Assembly (NCBI GenBank): GCA_052148155.1
Contig: JBKQIY010000144.1
Span: 6,744-70,743 of the forward strand
Reading direction: 5' to 3'
Source: JBBQER01 sp052148155
Lineage (GTDB): Bacteria > Actinomycetota > Acidimicrobiia > IMCC26256 > PALSA-610
DNA length: 64,000 nucleotides
Translations under genes and position numbers: made by a program
Notes under the pieces: model-generated
What the model saw: only the letters and a program-made list of their open reading frames with translations
Database searches by the model: none
What the model was told of the DNA's origin: nothing
Shown: in pieces, positions 26,286-34,535 of the stretch
Layout of the letters: each line of letters begins with the position of its first letter
How positions within the stretch are numbered: position 1 is the stretch's first letter

Positions 26286-27623
26286 TCAGCGGTGGTCGGT
26301 GATTCCGGCGATGCGATGCATCCGCAGGCGCCGGGTCCCTGCCTTGAAGTCAGCGAGTTCGCTGGTCACGAGCCAGAGCGCCAACGCGCTGAACACAAGC
26401 AAGCCGAGCAGGGCAGCGAGATTGAGGCCTGTCGCCAACGCGGACGTCGACCGTTTGACGAACGACGCCGGAACGAACGACAGCTGGCGCGAACCACGCG
26501 CCGCTTTGGTGGCCTTGTGGCCCCCTGCGAAGTAGCCGCCACCGGCGCCCGTATTGCCGGTTCCGGAACCGGCGGCCTGGGCCTTGGTTTTCGCAGGCTT
26601 GCCCTTGAGGGTGTACCTGGCGCCGCGCCGGGCCTTGGACCGGGCCTTTTGATGCTGCGCCGGATGGCCAACCTTGTGAGAGACCGGTCGATAGTGGGGG
26701 CGCACCGACCCGCCTCCACCTCCGTTGCCGGCTGTCGGGACCGGCAGCGGCGGCAACGCGTTGCTCGACGTCGGGGTCGCCGACTCGGTGGTTGGCGTCG
26801 CGGCGGTGGTGGTCGGGCGCGGACGAGGCTGGGTCGGTGGCGGTGCTGCCGCGTAGGGAGCGGGAGTGAACGTGAGTGACAATACGACCGCCGGGACCGG
26901 CGGACCGCTGTTCGGGTCGATCGTGGTGGCCGGCGCGGGTTGGTTGAACTGTGTGGTGGTCGTGGTGGTCGTGACCGGAAGGGAGAGCGCGCCGTTGATC
27001 GCGTTCTCGTATCCGCCACATCCGGAGGTCGCGGTCGGGATCGCGTTGACCGTGAAGTCGGGGTCAACCATCGAAACTGTTCCGGTGTCCGACGAGTACG
27101 GGATCGCGCCCTGCGCGTTCGTGCGGGTCACGACCTGGAACGGCCCGACCGGACAGTTGTTCATGGTCGGTGACTGCGACCACAGCAATTCGATACTTCC
27201 GGAGAGGAACGCCGCACCGCTGGCCGGGTCGATGCCGCCTTCGAAGTTGCTGGTCGCGACGGCTTGCACGCTGACCACGGCGGGAGAGGTCGATGCCGAA
27301 GAACTCGACGAGCCCGGCGAATCGGGCAGATTGACCTGTACTTCGACCGGCTGGAACGAAAGGCTCGACTGCGGGATCGTGATCAGGCCGTTCGGCGACA
27401 CATTGGCGGAGGCGGACCCCATGGTCGACATGCCCGCCACGGTGAACGTCGGGGTGAACACGGACAGGTGCATCGAGATGGTGACGTCACCCGCGTCGGC
27501 GATGACAGCGCCGGCACTGGGGGCGATCATGGGCGCAATGACCGCGACTGCGAGCGCGACCGCAGCCGCGATGGCGAGTCGCCGCTTTTTGGCGCTCGAG
27601 GCCCGCAAGGTTACTTTCCCCAT
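26286..27623 (-). CDS. large anchored surface protein with Pro/Thr and basic linkers
   Basis: A 445-residue secreted protein. Signal peptide at about 13-38 (LAIAAAVALAVAVIAP...APSAGA). A beta-rich domain to about 235 contains a Cys pair (NNCPVGPF, SGCGGYEN). A Thr/Pro-rich linker follows, then a Gly- and Lys/Arg-rich segment (KARSKARRGARY, KGKPAKTKAQ), and a C-terminal transmembrane helix at about 400-420 with a basic tail (KAGTRRLRMHRI). The ATG has GGGGAAA just upstream; the open frame runs further but the signal peptide fixes the start. First gene of the operon with the TasA-like protein and the SipW-type peptidase. A cell-surface structural or adhesive role is inferred; no named family recognised. 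Confidence 0.7.
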   Translation of the reverse strand: MGKVTLRASSAKKRRLAIAAAVALAVAVIAPMIAPSAGAVIADAGDVTISMHLSVFTPTFTVAGMSTMGSASANVSPNGLITIPQSSLSFQPVEVQVNLPDSPGSSSSSASTSPAVVSVQAVATSNFEGGIDPASGAAFLSGSIELLWSQSPTMNNCPVGPFQVVTRTNAQGAIPYSSDTGTVSMVDPDFTVNAIPTATSGCGGYENAINGALSLPVTTTTTTTQFNQPAPATTIDPNSGPPVPAVVLSLTFTPAPYAAAPPPTQPRPRPTTTAATPTTESATPTSSNALPPLPVPTAGNGGGGGSVRPHYRPVSHKVGHPAQHQKARSKARRGARYTLKGKPAKTKAQAAGSGTGNTGAGGGYFAGGHKATKAARGSRQLSFVPASFVKRSTSALATGLNLAALLGLLVFSALALWLVTSELADFKAGTRRLRMHRIAGITDHR

Positions 27624-27644
27624 TTTCCCCGCCACAGATAGGAC

Positions 27645-27675
27645 AGAGTAGGACGAAACCGCTCTGTTATGCCAA
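27645..27675 (-). promoter_or_regulatory. candidate promoter of the surface-protein operon
   Basis: Read on the minus strand: TTGGCA (27675-27670), 19 bases, TACTCT (27650-27645), 21 bases before the ATG at 27623. Both hexamers are close to consensus, though the spacer is long. Confidence 0.45.
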
Positions 27676-27725
27676 GGGTCTATCGAACTACTGGCGTACG
27701 AGATAGGGGCGGTCGCCAACTTTGA

Positions 27726-27745
27726 CGCAAGCTTGCGGAAGCTTG
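27726..27745. repeat. palindrome and 10-bp-spaced direct repeats in divergent region
   Basis: CGCAAGCTTGCG at 27726-27737 is a perfect 12-base palindrome. AAGCTTG occurs at 27729-27735 and again at 27739-27745, one helical turn apart. It lies between the divergent surface-protein operon and the coiled-coil gene, a likely place for an operator. Confidence 0.5.
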
Positions 27746-27784
27746 ACCGCTCCCCGCCGCTAATGTGAGAGTCCTGTTCGTCCC

Positions 27785-29638
27785 GTGCCCGCAGACGGTC
27801 TGGTACTGCCATACGAGGCGCTCGGGCTGATCGTCATGGGGCTCGACCGGACCATGGATCCCGACACCCGCCCACCCGACCAGCACTCACGACTGCGCGT
27901 CGTCGACCTCCGCGTCGGTCCCGGCCGCGAGCTCCATCTGGGCGGACATCTGGCAGGGATCCTGGCCGACAGCCGAGAGCGCAGCGCCGCCGCATCCTGG
28001 ATCTCGGCGACCGTCGCCGGGCCCCGGCCGGCCGATGCCGACGGCTCCATCGACGTCGACGGGACGGTCGTGTCGGTACATACGCTCCCGTCGCCGATGC
28101 TGGCACCGGGACAACCGCGAGTGGTCGACCAGGGCCTGCTCTGGACCCAGTGGCGGTCGAGCTGCGCCCGCCGCCGCGATGAACTCGCGGCGGCGCATGC
28201 GTCGCATCGTCTGGAGCGATATCGGATCGAGGCGGCGCTCGAGCGGGCGCGGACCCGCCCCGCCGCATCGACGCCCCGGCCCGAGCCGGCCCCGCGGCCC
28301 GAGCCCGATCGGGCGGCCGAACTGCCGTCCGGCCCCGAGCCGGAGACGGGACCCGAAGGCGAACCGGACGACAACGCGGCCCTGCGCAGCCAGGTGCAGT
28401 CCCTCATCGCGTCACTCGACGTGCTTCCCGCGGCGCCGCTGCCGGAAGGAGCGCTCCTCGCCGACGCATGGGATGCGCACGCGGCGCTGGTCCGGGTCCG
28501 CGACGGCCTCGACGCGCTTCCTTCGGCTGACGTGGAAACGCTGGAGCAGCGCGTCGACGCGGCGCGCGCCAGCGTCGCCGAGACGTCGGCCGGCATCTCC
28601 GACCAGGCACGACTGCAGATCGAAGAATGCCACCGCGGGGTGGTGGAGGCCGAGGCGGAACTCTTCGCGGCGAAACGTCGACATCGCTCGCGTGCGATCA
28701 CGAATTACGAACATGCTGTCGCCGCGGAACTTGTGACGCTCGCAGATGCCGGGCTCGATTCGCACGCGTCGTTCCTTGTCGCGGTCGACGAAGGCGCCGC
28801 CGCATCCAATGCGGCCGCCAGACGGCTCGCACTGGCCGAACTCGCCGAAGCAAGAGCAGAGCTCGACGAGGCGCTGCAGGTTCCCGACATGCCGACGCGC
28901 GCCGAGCTCGAAGAACGTGAGGCCCAGATGGGCGCCCGCGCGTTCGAACTGCTTGGCTACGCGCCGGGAACCGATCCGGCCGCTGAGCTTCGCGCGTTGC
29001 GGGTCCCGACCGAAGGTCGCGCCGAACTGCTCGACGAGATCGCGCAGGTGTTGACGACCGCGGGCGTCGTGGTGATCGGCGATCTCGTGGATTGCGCTCG
29101 CGCATTTGTTGCGCCGAGGTCGCGTCAGCCGCAGACCGCGGCGCGGGACAGACCCGCGACCTCGACACCTTCGGAACCGGTTCGTGTCGTGCCGGCCGCG
29201 GTCACTTCGGTTCGCACCCTCGACGTCGAAACGCTGGAACAGCAGCGCTTCGCTCACGACCGCGCTCTCGAGCAGCTCGATACCGAACTCGCGGCGATCG
29301 ACGCGGTCTACAACGCCGATCTGCGGACGCTCCCGGCCGCCGAGCTGACGCGGGCAGTCGAGGTGTTGCTCGATCGGTACCGATCGGGGGCCCTGTTGGC
29401 TGGTCGGCTCCCGCTTGTTCTCGACGGTGCGCTCGACGGGCTCACCCCTGCCGCACGCGAAGCGGCGGTGAAGGCCCTCGCAGGTGCCGATGACCTCCAG
29501 ACGATCGTGGTCAGCGACGATGTCGAGGTCATGCAGAGCCTGGCGCAGACCGGTGGCACCCTCGTGCGGTGGCCGGCGCCTGACCCGTCCAGGCGCGATG
29601 GCTCGCCGCGCCAGCCGACCCCGGCCGGCGGCGCATGA
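27785..29638 (+). CDS. coiled-coil protein with an ATPase-like C-terminal lobe
   Basis: A 617-residue cytosolic protein. Residues 1-110 are a mixed domain. Residues about 120-200 include a Pro/Glu-rich linker (PRPEPAPRPEPDRAAELPSG), and residues 200-350 and 480-540 are Ala/Glu/Arg-rich coiled coil. The C-terminus LPLVLDGALDGLTP followed by DLQTIVVSDDVEVM resembles the Walker B/D-loop and H-loop end of SMC/RecN-like ATPases, but no Walker A is present, so ATP hydrolysis is unlikely unless a partner supplies the P-loop. GTG start; divergent from the surface operon. It overlaps the next gene by ATGA. Function unknown. Confidence 0.75.
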   Translation: MPADGLVLPYEALGLIVMGLDRTMDPDTRPPDQHSRLRVVDLRVGPGRELHLGGHLAGILADSRERSAAASWISATVAGPRPADADGSIDVDGTVVSVHTLPSPMLAPGQPRVVDQGLLWTQWRSSCARRRDELAAAHASHRLERYRIEAALERARTRPAASTPRPEPAPRPEPDRAAELPSGPEPETGPEGEPDDNAALRSQVQSLIASLDVLPAAPLPEGALLADAWDAHAALVRVRDGLDALPSADVETLEQRVDAARASVAETSAGISDQARLQIEECHRGVVEAEAELFAAKRRHRSRAITNYEHAVAAELVTLADAGLDSHASFLVAVDEGAAASNAAARRLALAELAEARAELDEALQVPDMPTRAELEEREAQMGARAFELLGYAPGTDPAAELRALRVPTEGRAELLDEIAQVLTTAGVVVIGDLVDCARAFVAPRSRQPQTAARDRPATSTPSEPVRVVPAAVTSVRTLDVETLEQQRFAHDRALEQLDTELAAIDAVYNADLRTLPAAELTRAVEVLLDRYRSGALLAGRLPLVLDGALDGLTPAAREAAVKALAGADDLQTIVVSDDVEVMQSLAQTGGTLVRWPAPDPSRRDGSPRQPTPAGGA

Positions 29639-30030
29639 TTTCGCCGGAGCGGGTACGCGTGGTCGTCGATGCGTACGTGGAGGCGTATCGACGGAACGAC
29701 AAACAAGCGTGCCTGGACCTATTCGCGGCCGGGGCGGAGTGGCACGATCCGGTCGGGGAGCCGCCGCACGTCGGTCACGTCGGAGTGAGCGCGTTCTGGG
29801 AGCAAGCCCGAACGATGGCGGATGTCATCGAACTCGTCCCGAGCGACGTGATCGTGTGCGCCAACCAGGCGGCGATGGTGTTCGAGATCCACGTGACCGT
29901 GGGTGCGGCGGACGGCTCGTCGTCGACGATGGTGATGGATGCCGTCGACGTCTTCGTGCTCGACGACGATGGACTCATCGTCGAGCTCCGCGCGTATTGG
30001 GACATGACGCGCGCACGTACGCGCGCTTAG
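29635..30030 (+). CDS. SnoaL-like / NTF2-fold protein
   Basis: A 131-residue alpha+beta-barrel protein. The N-terminal helix VRVVVDAYVEAYRRNDKQACLDLFAAGAEWHDPVGEPPHVGHVG and the later VFVLDDDGLIVELRAYWD are the standard SnoaL-like/ketosteroid-isomerase-like pattern, with His and Asp residues facing a pocket. It could be an isomerase, a hydratase or a binding protein; the sequence does not decide. Coupled by ATGA overlap to the coiled-coil gene upstream, although a functional link is not obvious. Confidence 0.8.
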   Translation: MISPERVRVVVDAYVEAYRRNDKQACLDLFAAGAEWHDPVGEPPHVGHVGVSAFWEQARTMADVIELVPSDVIVCANQAAMVFEIHVTVGAADGSSSTMVMDAVDVFVLDDDGLIVELRAYWDMTRARTRA

Positions 30031-30130
30031 CGCGATTCGATGCCGAAAACGCAACGAAAGGGCACGGCCGCGGGGCGCTGACCAGGCCGACTTTCGCCGG
30101 GACACCTGTTTCGGCCACAATCTATAAGCG

Positions 30131-30811
30131 ATGAACGTTGAATCCCGCGATTCCGTCTCGCTCAAGCCCGCAGAACTCGATGAGTTCGCTCAGATGCTCA
30201 CCGTCAGCGGGCTCTCCCTGACCGACGAGCAGATCGACCTGCAGCTTGAAGCGTTCCCGCTCGCAGTCGTCGCGATGTTCGACAGCGAGGTCCAGGGCGT
30301 CATGCTCGGCTCGCTCGAACGGATCGGTGGAACACCCGCGATCCTTTGGGGTCTCGGCGTGGCGCGCAAAGGCAAGCAGGCCGCGACCGCGCTGAAAGCG
30401 ATGACCGGCGAGTTGTCGCGCCGTGCCGCGATCTCGTTTCCCGACGAGGACGTGCTCGTCGCGACCCGCCTGTCGCAGCCGAGCTGTTATGCACTCCTCG
30501 CCAGCTACGCGAACCTCGTTCCCCGTCCCGGTTACGTTCCCAACGGCGAAGACCGCGCGTGGGGCCGGCGCCTCGCGAAGCGGTTCGGACTCGACCCCCA
30601 TTTCGACGACCGCGGGTTCACGGTCGCGGTGAAGAGCCGCAAGCCGACCTGTGTCCCGATCCTCGACGCCAGTCCGGTCAAGGCGACCGGCGGTTCCAAG
30701 ATCGTGTCCCTGGTCGGCGAACTCGACGCGACGCGCGGCAAAGCGATGATCGTGTTCGGGTGGGCGATCGCCGAAGAGCTCGCGGCCGGTTCGTACGTCG
30801 CCGCGTTCTAG
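30131..30811 (+). CDS. uncharacterised protein (226 aa), possibly GNAT-like
   Basis: A 226-residue soluble protein of mixed alpha/beta composition with no signal peptide or membrane helix. VAMFDSEVQGVMLGSLERIGG is followed by ILWGLGVARKGKQAATALKAM, which resembles the beta-alpha core of an acetyltransferase, but the coenzyme A loop is not clear and I do not assign the family. Conserved-looking features include RPGYVPNGEDRAWGRRLAKRF in mid-sequence. The ATG is preceded by the A/T-rich AATCTATAAG and no Shine-Dalgarno. Convergent with the YyaL-like gene, five bases away. Confidence 0.6.
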   Translation: MNVESRDSVSLKPAELDEFAQMLTVSGLSLTDEQIDLQLEAFPLAVVAMFDSEVQGVMLGSLERIGGTPAILWGLGVARKGKQAATALKAMTGELSRRAAISFPDEDVLVATRLSQPSCYALLASYANLVPRPGYVPNGEDRAWGRRLAKRFGLDPHFDDRGFTVAVKSRKPTCVPILDASPVKATGGSKIVSLVGELDATRGKAMIVFGWAIAEELAAGSYVAAF

Positions 30812-30815
30812 GTGT

Positions 30816-32843
30816 TTAACCGGCGCGGTCTCGTAACACCGCATCGAGTTGCGTCCGCAACGCAACGGGCGTCGTGACCGGTTCGCGGCACGCGTAACGC
30901 TCACACACGTACGCGGTTGGGACCTCGCGTGCGGGCCGATCGGCGAGGAGCGGAATCGTCTCGTCGGCGCCGGATGCGACGAGGGTCACTGACGCGGGGA
31001 CGAGGCGGCCCACCACCTCGGACCGCAACGCGCGGCTCCGAGGATCGGACGGCTCGCCGACGATGACGATCTCGATCGGTGCGAGAACCTGACGTTCGAG
31101 TGCTCCGAGCAGATAAGCGAATCCGGTCGGGTGCGACGTCATCGGGCCGACGAGCATTTCAAGGATCGCGACGGCGGGCGCCGCGTACCGTTCGTCGCCG
31201 GTGAGCACACTCAGACGGAGCAGGCCGTTGGCGGCCAACGCGTTCGCGGATGGTGTCGCGTTGTCGAAGATGTCCTTCGGCCGTACCACCAGGGGTTCGG
31301 CGTCATGGCCAGTCGTGAAGAAGCCACCGACGTCACGATCGAAGAAGAGGCGCAGCAGATCGTCGGCGACGGCGCGCGCGTCGGCGAGCCAGGCGATGTC
31401 GTCGAGTTCGGTGAGGGTGACCAGCGCCTCCAGCAGCGCGCCGTAGTCTTCTGCGTACGCGAGGTACGGCGCGCGCCATGACCGACGGAAACGACCGTCG
31501 GCGTCGCGCAGCTCGCGCAGCAAGAACGTCGCGTTCGTGCGCGCCGCTGCCATCCAGTCGTCACGATCGAACGCCGCGGCTGCTTCGGCCATCGCGGCGA
31601 GGAACAGCGAGTTCCAGCCGAGCAACACCTTGTCGTCGCGACTGGGACGGACTCGGCGGGTTCGGCGGGCCAACAGCGCCGGCCGGTGGCGGGCAACCGC
31701 GGCCGGCTCGGGCTCGTCGCGGACAGCGACGTGCAAGATGCTGCCCGCGAAGTTGGTGTGCGGGTCGACGAAATTCGGTGTGGCACTGACGCCGTAGTAG
31801 CGCATCACTTCGTCGGCGTCGGCGCCGCAGACCTCGCCGATCTCGTCCGGCGACCACAGATAGAACTTGCCTTCGACACCCTCGGAGTCGGCATCTTCCG
31901 CCGCGTAGAAGCCGCCGGCGGGGTCGGCGAGATCGGTCAGCACGTACCCCACGATGTCTTCGACCACTGACCGGTACCGGATGTCACCGGTGACGAGGTA
32001 GCCGTGCGTGTAGGCACGGGTCAACAGTGCGTTGTCGTAGAGCATTTTCTCGAAGTGGGGGACTAACCACCTCTCGTCGGTCGAGTACCGGGCGAAGCCT
32101 CCGCCGAGCTGATCGTGGATCCCGCCTGCGGCCATCGCGTCGAGACTGGTTGTGATCATCTCGCGGATCTCAGCTGCGTCGGTGCGCACGAGCTCACGGC
32201 ACAAGAAGGCGATCGTCATTGCCTGCGGAAACTTCGGAGCCCGGCCGAATCCGCCCCATTGGCGATCGAACCCCGCGCCTGTGTTCTGCGCTGCGGCTGC
32301 GAGCGTTCCGGCATCGAGGCCGCCGGATTGGGCGGGGCGTAGGACACGCTCGTCGATCGCATCGGTCAGTTTGGCGGCCTGTCCCTCGACGTCGTCGCGT
32401 TGTTCATTCCATGCTTGCGCGACGACCTCGCACACCTTCGCGAACGCCGGCATGCCGTGACGATCCTGGTCGGGGAAGTAGGTACCTCCGTAGAACGGAC
32501 GACCGTCGGGAGTCAGCCACACCGACATCGGCCACCCGCCTTGGCCGGTGAGCGCCTGCACGGCCTGCATGTACACCGCGTCGACGTCGGGCCGCTCTTC
32601 GCGGTCGACTTTCACGTTCACGAAAAGCCGGTTCATGATCTCGGCCATCGCCGGATCCTCGAACGATTCGTGGGCCATCACGTGACACCAGTGACAAGAC
32701 GAATAGCCGACCGACAAAAAAATGGGTTTGTCTTCGGTGCGCGCCTGTGCGAACGCCTCGTCGCCCCAGGGATACCAGTCGACGGGATTGTCGCGGTGTT
32801 GGTGGAGGTACGGGCTGGTTTCGGCGGCGAGGCGGTTGCTCAT
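30816..32843 (-). CDS. YyaL/SSP411-like thioredoxin-domain protein (DUF255)
   Basis: A 675-residue protein. Residues 1-170 are a thioredoxin-like DUF255 domain with NPVDWYPWG and a CHWC motif (Cys50, Cys53). The remainder is an (alpha/alpha)6-barrel like that of N-acyl-glucosamine epimerases or cellulases (APKFPQA, GGFARYS, HFEKMLYDNA). The length and motif order match YyaL and human SPATA20. The reaction of the family is not established; a redox or sugar-related role is proposed by others. The start overlaps the stop of the acyl-CoA synthetase upstream (ATGA). Confidence 0.92.
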   Translation of the reverse strand: MSNRLAAETSPYLHQHRDNPVDWYPWGDEAFAQARTEDKPIFLSVGYSSCHWCHVMAHESFEDPAMAEIMNRLFVNVKVDREERPDVDAVYMQAVQALTGQGGWPMSVWLTPDGRPFYGGTYFPDQDRHGMPAFAKVCEVVAQAWNEQRDDVEGQAAKLTDAIDERVLRPAQSGGLDAGTLAAAAQNTGAGFDRQWGGFGRAPKFPQAMTIAFLCRELVRTDAAEIREMITTSLDAMAAGGIHDQLGGGFARYSTDERWLVPHFEKMLYDNALLTRAYTHGYLVTGDIRYRSVVEDIVGYVLTDLADPAGGFYAAEDADSEGVEGKFYLWSPDEIGEVCGADADEVMRYYGVSATPNFVDPHTNFAGSILHVAVRDEPEPAAVARHRPALLARRTRRVRPSRDDKVLLGWNSLFLAAMAEAAAAFDRDDWMAAARTNATFLLRELRDADGRFRRSWRAPYLAYAEDYGALLEALVTLTELDDIAWLADARAVADDLLRLFFDRDVGGFFTTGHDAEPLVVRPKDIFDNATPSANALAANGLLRLSVLTGDERYAAPAVAILEMLVGPMTSHPTGFAYLLGALERQVLAPIEIVIVGEPSDPRSRALRSEVVGRLVPASVTLVASGADETIPLLADRPAREVPTAYVCERYACREPVTTPVALRTQLDAVLRDRAG

Positions 32844-34453
32844 CGGTTCGGCGAGCCGGACTCGATCGCGGTCGACTTGGCCCAGCGGTAGTCGGGTTTT
32901 CCGGCGGGCGACCGCACGATCGTTTCCACCAGCACGACCTCGCGTGGCAGTTTGTACCGCGCCAGGTGCGCCCGGGCGTGCTCATGGAGCGTTTCGAGGG
33001 TGGGCGCGGTCTCGGCGCGGGGTTGCACGATGGCGACGACACGCTCACCCCAACGTGCGTCGGGCACGCCGACGACCACCGCGTCGATCACCTCAGGGTG
33101 GGCTTTCAATACCGACTCGACCTCTTCGGGGTAGACCTTCTCGCCTCCGCTGTTGATCGAGACCGAACCGCGGCCGAGCAACGTGATCGATCCGTCGGCG
33201 TCGGCGATCGCGTGATCGCCCGGGACAGCCCACCGCACACCGTCGACGACCGGGAAGGTGGCGGCGGTCTTGTCGGGGTCCTTGTAGTAACCCAACGGGA
33301 TCGGCCCACGGCGCGCGAGTCGACCGACGACGCCGGGCGGGGCGGGACGAAGATCGTCGCCCAGTACCACCGTGTCGTCGGACACCCGGAACCGCGGCGC
33401 GCTCGGAATGTCGCTGCCTGATACAACCACCGATTGGCCTTGTCCGCCGGTCTCGGACGCGCCGTATCCGTCGACGATGAGCACGCCGGGCAGCCGCTCG
33501 ACCAGCTGACGTTTGAGAGCAGGCGAAAGGATCGCACCGCCGGAAAGCAAGACTCGTAGCCCGGAGACGTCGAGCGCGCGGCCGGCTTCGGTGTCGAGCG
33601 CGTCGAGGAGCGGGCGAGCGAACGCGTCGCCGACGATCACCATGAAGTTGGCCTGTTCGTGTTCGACGAGCTCCCACAGTTTCAGCGCGTCGAGTCGATG
33701 CTCGACCGGAATGACGACCGCGCCGCCGTTGAAGAGCGCGCTGAATGCCATCCAGTGCGCGGTTCCGTGCATGAACGGGCAGGCCGGAATGCAGCGGGTG
33801 CGTGCGTCGAGGCACCGCTCGGCGATCTCTTCCGGCGCGGTAATGGGTTTGCCGCCGCCCCCGGCACCGCCCATCGCCCCGAAGAACACGTCTTCGTGGC
33901 GCCACATGACACCCTTGGGCATCCCGGTGGTGCCGCCGGTGTAGAGGATGTACAGATCGTCGGCGCTCCGGGCTGAGAACGTCCGCTCGGAGCTCGCGGC
34001 CGCCAGCGCCGATTCGTAGTCGATCGCACCGAGGTCAGAGCACGCCGCGTCGGTGCCGTCGTCGACGACGAGGTACGTGTGGAGCTTCGGCAACGACGGG
34101 GCGATCGTTGCGAGTTTCGGTGCGAACTCGCGGTGGAACACGACCGCGCAGGCGTCGGCATCGTCGAGGAGATAGCGGAGCTCGTCTTCGACGTAGCGGT
34201 AGTTGACGTTGATCGGCACCGCGCGGAGCTTGAACGCGGCCAGCATCACCTCGAGATATTCGATCGAGTTGTACAAGTAGCAAGCGACGTGGTCGCCGGG
34301 GCCCACTCCTCGCTCGGCGAGCGCGTGGGCGAGTTGTGTGGCCCGCGTGTCTTCTTCGGCGAAGGTCAAACGCCGGGCGGCGCACACCATCGCTTCGTGA
34401 TCGGGCACGGTGTCGGCGACGCGTTCCCACAGATCGGCGAGGTTGTACTCCAT
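32840..34453 (-). CDS. acyl-CoA synthetase (FadD19-like), paralogue
   Basis: A 537-residue ANL-superfamily ligase. P-loop YTGGTTGMPKG near residue 170; the ending SPAGKPDYRWAKS matches the first acyl-CoA synthetase in this window, and the two align over their full length. The ATG at 34453 is chosen because GGAAGG lies six bases upstream; a TTG two codons earlier is too close to that site. Like its paralogue it has the FadD19-type C-terminus, suggesting bulky or sterol-derived acids. Coupled to the YyaL-like gene by overlap; the secernin gene ends 82 bases upstream on the same strand. Confidence 0.9.
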   Translation of the reverse strand: MEYNLADLWERVADTVPDHEAMVCAARRLTFAEEDTRATQLAHALAERGVGPGDHVACYLYNSIEYLEVMLAAFKLRAVPINVNYRYVEDELRYLLDDADACAVVFHREFAPKLATIAPSLPKLHTYLVVDDGTDAACSDLGAIDYESALAAASSERTFSARSADDLYILYTGGTTGMPKGVMWRHEDVFFGAMGGAGGGGKPITAPEEIAERCLDARTRCIPACPFMHGTAHWMAFSALFNGGAVVIPVEHRLDALKLWELVEHEQANFMVIVGDAFARPLLDALDTEAGRALDVSGLRVLLSGGAILSPALKRQLVERLPGVLIVDGYGASETGGQGQSVVVSGSDIPSAPRFRVSDDTVVLGDDLRPAPPGVVGRLARRGPIPLGYYKDPDKTAATFPVVDGVRWAVPGDHAIADADGSITLLGRGSVSINSGGEKVYPEEVESVLKAHPEVIDAVVVGVPDARWGERVVAIVQPRAETAPTLETLHEHARAHLARYKLPREVVLVETIVRSPAGKPDYRWAKSTAIESGSPNR

Positions 34454-34535
34454 GTCCAACCTTCCGCGACGGTTCAGGGTCCTGGGCCGGACCGTAGTAG
34501 TGGGACGAGCCGGGCGTCGAACGGGCCGGTGCCCC

